Shown here: piece by piece, positions 1 to 5,895 of the stretch
Position numbering within the stretch: the first letter of the stretch is position 1
How the letters are laid out: each line of letters opens with the position of its first letter
Assembly (NCBI GenBank): GCA_900540305.1
Contig: UQFL01000084.1
Location: 1 to 5,927 of the forward strand
Origin: an uncultured Oscillospiraceae bacterium
GTDB lineage: Bacteria > Bacillota > Clostridia > Oscillospirales > Acutalibacteraceae
Direction of reading: 5' to 3'
DNA length: 5,927 nt
The notes under the pieces: model-generated
The model's input: the letters and a program-made list of their open reading frames with translations, nothing else
The model's database searches: none
Told to the model about the DNA's origin: nothing
Program-made: the position numbers and the translations under genes

Positions 1-49
1 ACGAGATCAGCCTCGGTCTCGTGGGCTCGGAGATGTGTATAAGAGACAG
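1..49. other. Illumina P7/i7 + Nextera Read 2 adapter (non-genomic)
   Basis: This stretch is library adapter, not organism DNA. Positions 1-7 (acgagat) match the end of the Illumina P7 oligo. Positions 8-15 (cagcctcg) match the Nextera i7 index known as N710, as written in the adapter. Positions 16-30 (gtctcgtgggctcgg) are the Read 2 tail, and 31-49 are the 19-bp Tn5 mosaic end AGATGTGTATAAGAGACAG. The parts occur in the exact order of a Nextera Read 2 adapter, so genomic sequence begins at about position 50. Confidence 0.98.
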
Positions 50-51
50 TA

Positions 52-318
52 TTAAGTGTATGTTTTGCATTATTACTTTTTGTAACTGGCATCCATTATG
101 TTTTTCTTGATTATATGGGAATTATAAGAGAAAATACTGTTAATGATGCATTAGAAGAAGAATGCTCTACTATTGAGATTCTTGAATATCCTAAAAGTGT
201 GGAGCGTGTTCAGTGGTCTAGTAACTTTGTTGAAAATGAAATATATCTTGAAAGATATAAGACATTCAAAGGTATCGCTGATGATACAAATGTGGAAATA
301 ATACAAAAGAACGAATAG
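52..318 (+). CDS. 3' fragment of an unknown gene, probable membrane-anchored protein (N-terminus missing)
   Basis: The frame is open from the first full codon after the adapter to a TAG at 316-318, giving 88 visible residues. An in-frame ATG exists at 115 but has no ribosome binding site before it. The frame upstream is open and hydrophobic (about 18 residues, LSVCFALLLFVTGIHYVF), which looks like a transmembrane helix or signal anchor. I therefore treat the gene as truncated by the fragment end rather than starting at 115. After the hydrophobic segment the chain is soluble and acidic (NDALEEE, VENEIYLERYK, ending IIQKNE). I recognise no family. The DNA is about 30% GC, lower than the fhs operon. 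The gene converges on the 450-1244 gene and shares its terminator. It could also be a non-coding open stretch, but the hydrophobic-to-acidic change and the well-placed terminator favour a real gene end. Confidence 0.55.
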   Translation, partial: LSVCFALLLFVTGIHYVFLDYMGIIRENTVNDALEEECSTIEILEYPKSVERVQWSSNFVENEIYLERYKTFKGIADDTNVEIIQKNE

Positions 319-383
319 ACTATTAATACATTTAATAAATATGATCCTTACAATCTTTTTGTTATATGTTGTATAGTAAAATG

Positions 384-426
384 AAAAAGCAGAAGCATGA
401 CAGACCGTCATGTTTCTGCTTTTTTT
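384..426. terminator. Bidirectional intrinsic terminator between convergent genes
   Basis: A 14-bp stem pairs 388-401 (AGCAGAAGCATGAC) with 407-420 (GTCATGTTTCTGCT), with one G-T pair (395/413) and a 5-nt loop. A-rich sequence at 384-387 precedes the stem and T-rich sequence at 421-426 follows it, so each strand reads a hairpin followed by a U tract. It lies about 70 bp past the stop of the left fragment and about 25 bp past the stop of the minus-strand acyltransferase gene, so it probably ends both transcripts. The rest of 319-449 shows nothing else I can support. Confidence 0.9.
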
Positions 427-449
427 ATTGCCGAATATAAAAATATTTT

Positions 450-1244
450 TTATGCTTTTATTGTTCCTATACCTAAACCGAGCGTATTATTATTTTGTAT
501 ATACTTTTTAGCTGCTTTTTGAAGTGATGTTTTTTCTGGATAGTCATCGGCGTTTTCTCTTTTTTCTCCGAATATTCTCTTTATTGCCTGCGACTGCTCT
601 TTTACGGAATAAGCAATATTAAACAGGGAAGCGAATTTGAGAATATTGCTGTCCTGTTTCATAAAGTTAGCGTTTCCTTCATATAAAAGCCAGCTTTCGC
701 AGAAAAAGTATTTGAATTTATAATCGGGAAAATATGTTTTGAAGAAAGTTTTTGCATCGTTAATAGACTTTACGCAGTCATCATATATAAGTTTTTCTCC
801 CTGCGGTATGTGGATGTATATAACCTTTTCGCCGCAATCAAAAGGCAGTTTAGAATAATCAATGGCGTTGTTGCAACAGGTGTAAATCTGAAACTGAAGT
901 CTTCCTAATCTAAATAGTTCACCTTTAAGGTGATTAGTTATCCAATGGTAATTTCTCAGTCCCTTGTTTTGATTGCTTTCACACCATATTTTTATGTCGC
1001 TTGCGGTGTTCCAAAAAATATCATCGCTTATACCGTGTGCCTTGTATATCTCGTTGGTGCTGTTAAGGCAGTTGAGTACAACCGCCAGGCGCATTAAGTC
1101 GTTTTCTTTAGCTAGGCAGTCAATGCCGTTTAAAAGATTTTTTGAAAGCTTTTTGATTCGCTCCTCATAGTTTTGAACAATGACTTTTAAATGGTTTATA
1201 AGCGATTTATCAAGACCTATTTTTTCTGCGTAATTAATAATCAT
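450..1244 (-). CDS. Putative acyltransferase, NAT_N + GNAT-like C-terminal domain
   Basis: The 264-residue product resembles the Firmicutes 'acyltransferase domain-containing protein' family, which pairs an N-terminal NAT_N-type helical domain (roughly residues 1-85) with a GNAT-like C-terminal domain (roughly 90-250). Hallmarks I recognise are LFRLGRLQF (110-118), IHIPQGEKL (144-152), FCESWLL (181-187) and SNILKF (199-204). The substrate and real activity are unknown; the family is defined by similarity to GNAT folds, so acetyl or acyl transfer is an inference. No signal peptide or membrane segment is visible, so it should be cytoplasmic. The ATG at 1244-1242 follows the rodA stop after a single base (TAA-A-ATG) with no Shine-Dalgarno of its own, which implies translational coupling to rodA. 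The gene is AT-rich, about 30-35% GC in sampled stretches. It ends just before the bidirectional terminator. Confidence 0.75.
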   Translation of the reverse strand: MIINYAEKIGLDKSLINHLKVIVQNYEERIKKLSKNLLNGIDCLAKENDLMRLAVVLNCLNSTNEIYKAHGISDDIFWNTASDIKIWCESNQNKGLRNYHWITNHLKGELFRLGRLQFQIYTCCNNAIDYSKLPFDCGEKVIYIHIPQGEKLIYDDCVKSINDAKTFFKTYFPDYKFKYFFCESWLLYEGNANFMKQDSNILKFASLFNIAYSVKEQSQAIKRIFGEKRENADDYPEKTSLQKAAKKYIQNNNTLGLGIGTIKA

Positions 1245-1245
1245 T

Positions 1246-2412
1246 TTAATCAGTGTAAAACAGTGCGTTTCTTTGGTTTTTACTGAATCTGTAAACGGAT
1301 AAAACTATACCTACTGCGAGATAGATACTCAAACTTGAAGAACCGCCCTGAGAAAACAGGGGAAGTGTAATTCCTATACATGGGAGAAGAGAAAGCTCCA
1401 TTCCTACATTTACGAAAACCTGCGCAAGAAGCATTACTGCAATTCCCATACACATAAGATAACCAACATTATCCCTTGCTTTTAGACCTACAAATATAAT
1501 TCTGAGAATCAAAATTGCAAGAAGAAGTATTACTGCAATGGCGCCCACAAAACCAAGTTCTTCACCGGCTACGGTTAAAATCATATCGTTTTGATTTACG
1601 GGAACTGCGCCTGACTGCGTCATTTCACCCTGCAGAAAACCTTTGCCGAATAAACCGCCGCTGCCTATGGCTATTTTGCCGTTGTTTTGCTGATACATAA
1701 TATCCTCGTAGGTTTCGGGATAAAACAGAGCAACTATTCTCTGACGCTGAATACCGCTTATTAAATTTGTTTTCCACGCAACCATAAATCCAACGATAAG
1801 AGCGCAGAATCCCGCTATGAAATAACCAATGTTTATTTTAGTCATAAACATCATTCCGATAAACATAATAAGGAAAATAAGAGCGGAACCTGCGTCGCCT
1901 GTAATTATAACTAATGCAATGGGGATAAGTCCGTGTATTACAAGCGGAATGATTGTTTTAATTCTGTTGATTTTATCTTTAACCAAATCAAGATGATATG
2001 AAAATGAAATAATAAAACCGATTTTTAGAATTTCAGAGGTTTGCAGAGTAAATATACCCAAGTTCAGCCAGCTTCGGGCGCTTTCACGGTGAGAAGGCGC
2101 CTGTCCGAAGAAAAATGTGATTATCATAAGAATTACACATCCCGCCGCTATAATGGGCCACAACTTACTGATAACCTCATAGTTTATGTACGATAGAGCA
2201 AGTGCAATCACAATACCGCCGAATACAGTGATAAACATTGAAAGAAGCGAGCTTGAAATTATCTGCCCCTCTTTCAGCGTTGAATAAGTGGCACTGTATA
2301 CAAGTGAAAGTCCGTATGCCGAGGCGGTCATAGCCGTAATTATTGTAACGAAATCAAGCCCTGAGAAAAAGTCAGCGAAAGTTGTTCTTTTTTTCAAAGC
2401 TCCGTTCATCAT
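1246..2412 (-). CDS. rodA: RodA-type SEDS peptidoglycan glycosyltransferase (FtsW/RodA/SpoVE family)
   Basis: SEDS proteins polymerise lipid II into glycan strands at the membrane, working with a class B PBP; RodA does so during elongation. The 388-residue product shows about ten hydrophobic segments (roughly 21-43, 52-76, 83-103, 126-140, 154-172, 176-190, 195-214, 277-309, 318-341, 352-376). Family landmarks are ARSWLNLG with W115, LQTSE (usual LQPSE), TGDAGSAL (usual PDLGTAL), KIAIGSGGLFGKGF (246-259), a loop VNQND with D276 followed by GEELGFVG, and SQGGSSS near the C-terminus (354-360). D276 aligns with the aspartate shown to be essential in RodA (the HTDFIF motif), although the usual HT before it is QN here. 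The start is ATG 2412-2410, with a second ATG directly after it at 2409-2407. A longer reading from TTG at 2424 would overlap the ribosome binding site and is unlikely. FtsW or SpoVE cannot be fully excluded; the family call is firm, the paralogue less so. Confidence 0.87.
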   Translation of the reverse strand: MMNGALKKRTTFADFFSGLDFVTIITAMTASAYGLSLVYSATYSTLKEGQIISSSLLSMFITVFGGIVIALALSYINYEVISKLWPIIAAGCVILMIITFFFGQAPSHRESARSWLNLGIFTLQTSEILKIGFIISFSYHLDLVKDKINRIKTIIPLVIHGLIPIALVIITGDAGSALIFLIMFIGMMFMTKINIGYFIAGFCALIVGFMVAWKTNLISGIQRQRIVALFYPETYEDIMYQQNNGKIAIGSGGLFGKGFLQGEMTQSGAVPVNQNDMILTVAGEELGFVGAIAVILLLAILILRIIFVGLKARDNVGYLMCMGIAVMLLAQVFVNVGMELSLLPCIGITLPLFSQGGSSSLSIYLAVGIVLSVYRFSKNQRNALFYTD

Positions 2413-2414
2413 AA

Positions 2415-2422
2415 CCACCTCC
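2415..2422 (-). promoter_or_regulatory. Strong Shine-Dalgarno that decides the rodA start
   Basis: On the minus strand the sequence reads GGAGGTGG, then TT, then ATGATG. GGAGG (2422-2418) is 5 nt from the first ATG (2412) and 8 nt from the second (2409). An upstream in-frame TTG at 2424-2422 overlaps the GGAGG itself, so it cannot be the start served by this site. Confidence 0.88.
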
Positions 2423-2438
2423 AAAAATAGTATAATTT

Positions 2439-2467
2439 ATTATATATTTTTAGGGCAGTAATTTCAA
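2439..2467 (-). promoter_or_regulatory. Sigma-A-type promoter of the rodA-acyltransferase pair
   Basis: Read on the minus strand, TTGAAA (2467-2462) is followed after exactly 17 bp by a perfect TATAAT (2444-2439). Transcription would begin near 2432, leaving a leader of about 20 nt before the rodA ATG, just enough to hold the GGAGG site. No room remains for a riboswitch or attenuator. A weaker TATACT lies closer to the gene (2434-2429). Confidence 0.8.
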
Positions 2468-2484
2468 GGCGTATTTAATTACAG

Positions 2485-2512
2485 TTGAAATAATTTATTT
2501 TTATGCTATAAT
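2485..2512 (+). promoter_or_regulatory. Extended -10 sigma-A-type promoter of the fhs operon
   Basis: TTGAAA (2485-2490) and a perfect TATAAT (2507-2512) are separated by 16 bp, and TG at 2504-2505 gives the extended -10 form TGCTATAAT. The start should fall near 2519, giving a leader of about 25 nt with AGGAG at 2533-2537, 6 nt before the fhs ATG. The leader is too short for a tetrahydrofolate or purine riboswitch. The -35 box is 17 bp from the -35 box of the divergent rodA promoter, so two polymerases probably compete or share control sites here. Confidence 0.82.
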
Positions 2513-2531
2513 TAATTGTAATTTATTTTTA
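2491..2531 (+). repeat. Perfect 13-bp direct repeat flanking the fhs -10 box
   Basis: TAATTTATTTTTA occurs at 2491-2503, in the spacer between -35 and -10, and again at 2519-2531, at the expected transcription start. The repeat period is 28 bp. In such AT-rich DNA a chance match is possible, but the placement either side of the -10 box would suit a regulator or be a remnant of a local duplication. No known operator is recognised. Confidence 0.45.
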
Positions 2532-2543
2532 CAGGAGTGCTTT

Positions 2544-4211
2544 ATGTTGACCGATATTGAAATTGCAAGACAGGCTAAAATGAAAAATATAGGCGAGGTT
2601 GCTTCTGCCCTTAACATTTCGCAGGACGACCTTGAGTTTTACGGAAAATACAAGGCAAAGCTATCTGATGATCTTTTAGAGAAAGTGCAGGATAATGAGG
2701 ACGGTAAACTTGTTCTTGTTACGGCAGTTAACCCCACACCTGCAGGAGAGGGCAAAACAACCGTTACCATTGGTCTTGGTGACGCAATGGCTAAAATCGG
2801 TAAAAAAGCAGTCATTGCTCTCCGTGAACCGTCTCTCGGTCCCGTTTTCGGCATTAAAGGCGGTGCGGCAGGCGGAGGTTACAGCCAGGTTGTGCCTATG
2901 GAAGATATCAATCTTCATTTCACAGGCGATATGCACGCAATCACAAGCGCAAACAATCTTATGTGCGCTATTCTTGATAATCATATTCATCAAGGTAATG
3001 AGCTTGGTATTGACCAGAGAAAAGTTCTTGTTAAAAGATGCCTTGATATGAACGACAGGGCATTGAGAAATATCGTTTGTTCTCTCGGCGGACCGTTAAA
3101 CGGTATTCCGAGGGAGGATCATTTTATCATAACTGTTGCAAGTGAGGTTATGGCAATTCTCTGCCTTGCTGAGGATTTGTTCGACCTTAAACGCAGACTT
3201 GGCAATATTATCGTTGCTTATACTTATGACGGTAAACCTGTTTATTGCAAAGATATAAAAGCTAACGGCGCAATGACGGTTCTTTTAAAAGACGCTATCA
3301 AGCCGAATATTGTTCAAACACTTGAAAACAACCCTGCAATTATGCACGGCGGACCGTTTGCAAATATTGCTCACGGCTGTAATTCAGTAAGAGCAACAAA
3401 AACCGCAATGAAACTCGGCGATTACTGCATAACAGAGGCAGGCTTTGGTTCAGACCTCGGCGCAGAAAAATTTATGGATATTAAATGTAGATTTGCGGGA
3501 ATTGCGCCAAGCTGTATTGTTCTTGTTTCAACTGTCCGCTCAATGAAATATAACGGCGGTGTTGCTAAGCAGGATTTGACTAAGGAAAATCTTGATGCGC
3601 TCAAGAAAGGTTCTGTTAATCTCGGTGCGCACATTGAAAATCTTAAAAAGTTCGGAGTTCCGGTTGTTGTTGCAATCAATCACTTTTATGCTGATACTGA
3701 CGCTGAAATAGAATACATTCTTAATTATTGCAGAGAAAAGGGCGCAGCTGCCGCAGTAACCAAATGCTTTGCTGAGGGCGGTGAAGGTTCAAAGGAACTC
3801 GCACAGCTTGTTGTTGAGGCTTGTGAAAAGGAGAGTAACTTTAAACAGCTTTATTCTCTTGATATGCCCGTGTATGATAAGATTGAAACTATTGCCCGTG
3901 AAATCTATGGTGCAGACGGCGTTGAATACTCAAGCGAGGCTAAAAAGAGTCTTGATGCTTTCATAGAACTCGGTGCTGATAAAATGCCTGTTTGCATTGC
4001 TAAAACACAGTACAGCCTTTCAGATAATCCAAAGCTTCTCGGCAGACCGAGCGGTTTTAAAATCAATATCACTTCAGTTGACCTTTCAAATGGTGCAGGA
4101 TTTGTCGTTTGCAGAACAGGCAATGTTATGACAATGCCCGGACTTTCAAAATCTCCTGCGGCGTACAACATAGATATTGATGAAAACGGAAACACGGTAG
4201 GGCTTTTCTGA
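2544..4211 (+). CDS. fhs: Formate-tetrahydrofolate ligase
   Basis: Fhs joins formate to tetrahydrofolate using ATP, giving 10-formyl-THF for purine ring closure and initiator Met-tRNA formylation; in acetogens it also serves the Wood-Ljungdahl pathway. The 555-residue product is the full family length. It carries the P-loop-like TPAGEGKTT (65-73), EPSLGPVFG (95-103), the family signature GIKGGAAGGGY (103-113), HFTGDMHAIT (125-134), a second signature region VSTVRSMKYNGG (328-339, with M where L is usual) and the conserved C-terminal MPGLSKSPAAYNIDID (531-546). ATG 2544 has AGGAG 6 nt upstream. The stop is one base from the tsaE ATG, so it leads an operon. No folD, fchA or other acetogenesis gene is next to it, so a biosynthetic role is the simpler reading. 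The family call is essentially certain. Confidence 0.98.
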   Translation: MLTDIEIARQAKMKNIGEVASALNISQDDLEFYGKYKAKLSDDLLEKVQDNEDGKLVLVTAVNPTPAGEGKTTVTIGLGDAMAKIGKKAVIALREPSLGPVFGIKGGAAGGGYSQVVPMEDINLHFTGDMHAITSANNLMCAILDNHIHQGNELGIDQRKVLVKRCLDMNDRALRNIVCSLGGPLNGIPREDHFIITVASEVMAILCLAEDLFDLKRRLGNIIVAYTYDGKPVYCKDIKANGAMTVLLKDAIKPNIVQTLENNPAIMHGGPFANIAHGCNSVRATKTAMKLGDYCITEAGFGSDLGAEKFMDIKCRFAGIAPSCIVLVSTVRSMKYNGGVAKQDLTKENLDALKKGSVNLGAHIENLKKFGVPVVVAINHFYADTDAEIEYILNYCREKGAAAAVTKCFAEGGEGSKELAQLVVEACEKESNFKQLYSLDMPVYDKIETIAREIYGADGVEYSSEAKKSLDAFIELGADKMPVCIAKTQYSLSDNPKLLGRPSGFKINITSVDLSNGAGFVVCRTGNVMTMPGLSKSPAAYNIDIDENGNTVGLF

Positions 4212-4212
4212 T

Positions 4213-4650
4213 ATGCAGAAATTTATTACTAAAAGCTACAACGAAACGGTAAAACTTGCTCAGAAATTTGCAAAAACTCTGGAAAAGGGTACAGTTATCG
4301 CTTATCTCGGAGACCTCGGCGCAGGGAAAACGGCTTTCACTCAGGGCCTTGCCAAGGGTCTCGGAATAACTGATGATGTAACTTCTCCCACATTCGCCAT
4401 TTGTAATCAGTACAGTGGAAACGGAGTTAATCTGTATCATTTTGATATGTACAGAGTTGAAAGCTGGGATGACCTCTATTCAACAGCATTCTTCGATTAC
4501 CTTGATACAGACGCTTATATCGCCGTTGAGTGGAGCGAGAATGTTTACGGTGCGCTGCCCGATGATATAACCGTTGTTGTAGATATAAAAAAGCTTTCGG
4601 ATAACGAAAGGGAAATTACGATTTATAATAAAAGCGAGGGCAATGATTAA
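4213..4650 (+). CDS. tsaE: tRNA t6A37 threonylcarbamoyladenosine biosynthesis ATPase TsaE
   Basis: TsaE is the small P-loop ATPase that works with TsaB and TsaD to place threonylcarbamoyl on A37 of ANN-decoding tRNAs. The 145-residue product is near the usual length of about 150. Visible motifs are Walker A GDLGAGKT (33-40, K39/T40), the switch-like TSPTF (57-61), LYHFDMYRV (74-82) with D78 in the Walker B-like position, and VEWSEN (105-110). ATG 4213 comes one base after the fhs TGA (TGA-T-ATG) and only a weak AGGG lies before it at 4199-4202, so translation is probably coupled to fhs. Its stop overlaps the tsaB start by one base (TAATG), also typical of coupling. Confidence 0.96.
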   Translation: MQKFITKSYNETVKLAQKFAKTLEKGTVIAYLGDLGAGKTAFTQGLAKGLGITDDVTSPTFAICNQYSGNGVNLYHFDMYRVESWDDLYSTAFFDYLDTDAYIAVEWSENVYGALPDDITVVVDIKKLSDNEREITIYNKSEGND

Positions 4651-5336
4651 TGCTTGTGCTTTCTGTTGAGTCCTCAGCCGTTACGGCTTCTGCCGCACTT
4701 GCCGAGGACGATGAAATTTTAAAATGCGAATTTATAAATAAAGGTCTAACCCACAGCGAAACGCTTTCGCCCCTTGTAGAAAAAGTCATGGAGGGCAGAA
4801 AATACGGCGAGCTTGACGCTATTGCTGTATCTTCAGGACCAGGCTCATTTACGGGTGTGCGTATCGGTGTTGCGGCGGTTAAAGGTCTTGCCTTTCCGAA
4901 TGATACGCCCTGTATTTCCGTATCTTCACTTGAAGCAATTGCATATAACTTTACAGACGAGAACGGTATTATTTGCGCCGTTATGGATGCACGCAGAATG
5001 CAGTTTTATAACGCATTGTTTGAGGTGAAAGACGGTAAAGTGAATAGGCTCACACCTGATAGGGCGATTTCATTAGAAGACCTTCAAAAAGAATTAGAGC
5101 AATACGACAGGGTTATTGCAGCAGGCGACGGCGCATTTTTACTTTGCGAAAAAACTACGCTTCAGAATATTGAGCTTGCGCCTGAAAATAAGGTTTATCA
5201 AAGTGCGGCGGGCGTGTGCCTTGCGGCGCAGAATAAAAATACTGTTTCGGCATCTGCGCTTATGCCAGTTTATCTCAGGCAAAGCCAGGCTGAAAGAGAG
5301 CTAAAACTAAAAAAGAGCAGTAAAAAGGAGAATTGA
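4650..5336 (+). CDS. tsaB: tRNA t6A37 threonylcarbamoyladenosine biosynthesis protein TsaB
   Basis: TsaB is the inactive ASKHA-fold paralogue and partner of TsaD in the bacterial t6A complex, bridging TsaD and TsaE. The 228-residue product has the expected length. Family landmarks are an N-terminal LSVESSAVTASAAL strand (4-17), THSETLSPLV (34-43), SGPGSFTGVRIG (62-73), MDARRMQFYNALF (112-124) and the C-terminal PVYLRQSQAERE (206-217), followed by a lysine-rich tail. The start ATG at 4650 overlaps the tsaE TAA by one base and has GAGGG at 4636-4640. The stop at 5334-5336 lies just before rpiB. In many Firmicutes rimI and tsaD follow tsaB; here rpiB follows instead, so tsaD must lie elsewhere in the genome. 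Confidence 0.96.
   Translation: MLVLSVESSAVTASAALAEDDEILKCEFINKGLTHSETLSPLVEKVMEGRKYGELDAIAVSSGPGSFTGVRIGVAAVKGLAFPNDTPCISVSSLEAIAYNFTDENGIICAVMDARRMQFYNALFEVKDGKVNRLTPDRAISLEDLQKELEQYDRVIAAGDGAFLLCEKTTLQNIELAPENKVYQSAAGVCLAAQNKNTVSASALMPVYLRQSQAERELKLKKSSKKEN
5326..5330 (+). promoter_or_regulatory. Shine-Dalgarno that decides the rpiB start
   Basis: AAAAAGGAG ends at 5330 inside the 3' end of tsaB. It is 8 nt from ATG 5339 but only 2 nt from an in-frame TTG at 5333, so the ATG is the working start. This also removes the apparent overlap of rpiB with the tsaB stop. Confidence 0.85.
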
Positions 5337-5338
5337 TT

Positions 5339-5788
5339 ATGATAGCATTAGGCTCTGACCATGCGGGATTTTCGTTAAAAGAAGAAATTAAGAAATTTCT
5401 TGATTCTCAGGAGATAGAATATAAGGATTTTGGCTGTTATTCACCTGAAAGATTTGATTATGCCATTGCGGCACAGAAGGCTTGCGACGCTGTTGCAGAC
5501 GGTGAGTGTGATAAAGCTATACTTTGCTGTGGTACAGGAATAGGCATTTCAATGGCTGCAAATAAGGTTAAGGGTATAAGAGCGGCGGCTTGCTCTGATT
5601 ATTTCAGTGCTAAGTACACAAGAGCGCATAATGATGCAAACTGCCTTTGCCTCGGAGCAAGAGTTGTGGGTGCCGGTCTTGCAGAAGAACTTGTTAATGT
5701 ATTCCTTAATACAGAGTTTGAGGGCGGCAGACATAAAACAAGAATTGACCAGATTGCCGATATTGAAAACGGTAAAAAGCTTTATTAA
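5339..5788 (+). CDS. rpiB: Ribose-5-phosphate isomerase B (RpiB/LacA/LacB family)
   Basis: RpiB interconverts ribulose 5-phosphate and ribose 5-phosphate in the non-oxidative pentose phosphate pathway, supplying ribose for nucleotides. The 149-residue product is full length. It shows GSDHAGF (5-11), the catalytic-cysteine motif CCGTGIGISMAANK (63-76; C64 matches the active Cys of CGTGIG), RAHNDANCLCLGARV (95-109, with the conserved H97 and N98) and GGRHKTRIDQI (129-139). The region DFGCYSPERFDYAIAA (30-45) lacks the common DYPDYA proline, a small variation. The start is ATG 5339, 2 bp after the tsaB stop, with AGGAG at 5326-5330. Some relatives act on allose 6-phosphate or, as LacAB, on galactose 6-phosphate. 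A single gene with no sugar operon nearby favours ribose 5-phosphate. It is the last gene of the operon. Confidence 0.95.
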   Translation: MIALGSDHAGFSLKEEIKKFLDSQEIEYKDFGCYSPERFDYAIAAQKACDAVADGECDKAILCCGTGIGISMAANKVKGIRAAACSDYFSAKYTRAHNDANCLCLGARVVGAGLAEELVNVFLNTEFEGGRHKTRIDQIADIENGKKLY

Positions 5789-5803
5789 GATTAATTTTTA
5801 CTT

Positions 5804-5831
5804 GCGGGAAACATTTGTTTCCCGCTTTTTT
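5804..5831 (+). terminator. Intrinsic terminator of the fhs-tsaE-tsaB-rpiB operon
   Basis: A perfect 9-bp stem, GCGGGAAAC (5804-5812) with GTTTCCCGC (5817-5825), has an ATTT loop and is followed by six T residues (5826-5831), then more T-rich sequence. It starts 16 nt after the rpiB stop. Its strength and position show that rpiB ends the operon. Confidence 0.95.
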
Positions 5832-5869
5832 ATTTTATTGTTAAAATGAACAAATAAACATATAGAACT

Positions 5870-5895
5870 TTGACAGATTTTACATTATTGACAAT
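5870..5895 (+). promoter_or_regulatory. Possible start of a promoter, cut off by the adapter
   Basis: Two consensus -35 hexamers TTGACA lie at 5870-5875 and 5888-5893, in AT-rich DNA just after the operon terminator. A -10 box at 16-18 bp from the first would begin at 5892-5894, where genomic sequence ends, so it cannot be judged. No coding sequence is seen in 5832-5895. This is a weak call. Confidence 0.25.

Noticed and set aside
31..49. Terminal 19-bp inverted repeats at both ends of the window (31-49 and 5896-5914), as in a composite transposon
   Set aside because: They are the engineered Tn5 mosaic ends of the Nextera kit, flanked by Read 1/Read 2 tails and an i7 index, so they are not a natural mobile element.
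151..411. Minus-strand open frame of 86 residues
   Set aside because: Its start lies inside the bidirectional terminator, it has no plausible ribosome binding site, and it runs antisense to the 52-318 gene fragment. The translation has no family-like pattern.
2410..2424. TTG at 2424 as the rodA start (392 residues)
   Set aside because: The TTG overlaps the GGAGGTGG ribosome binding site, and ATG codons at 2412 and 2409 are correctly spaced from it.
2513..2543. Possible riboswitch (tetrahydrofolate or purine) ahead of fhs
   Set aside because: The predicted leader is only about 25 nt and has no stable hairpin, far too short for a known aptamer.
2676..2993. Minus-strand open frame of 105 residues, and similar antisense frames over fhs
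   Set aside because: They lie wholly inside the well-supported fhs gene, have no start signals and encode low-complexity, cysteine-rich sequence typical of shadow frames.
4126..4440. Minus-strand open frame spanning the fhs-tsaE junction
   Set aside because: It is antisense to two highly conserved genes and shows no ribosome binding site or recognisable domain.
5333..5341. TTG at 5333 as the rpiB start, overlapping the tsaB stop
   Set aside because: It is only 2 nt from AGGAG. ATG 5339 is at the ideal distance and gives the usual RpiB N-terminus (MIALGSDHAGF).
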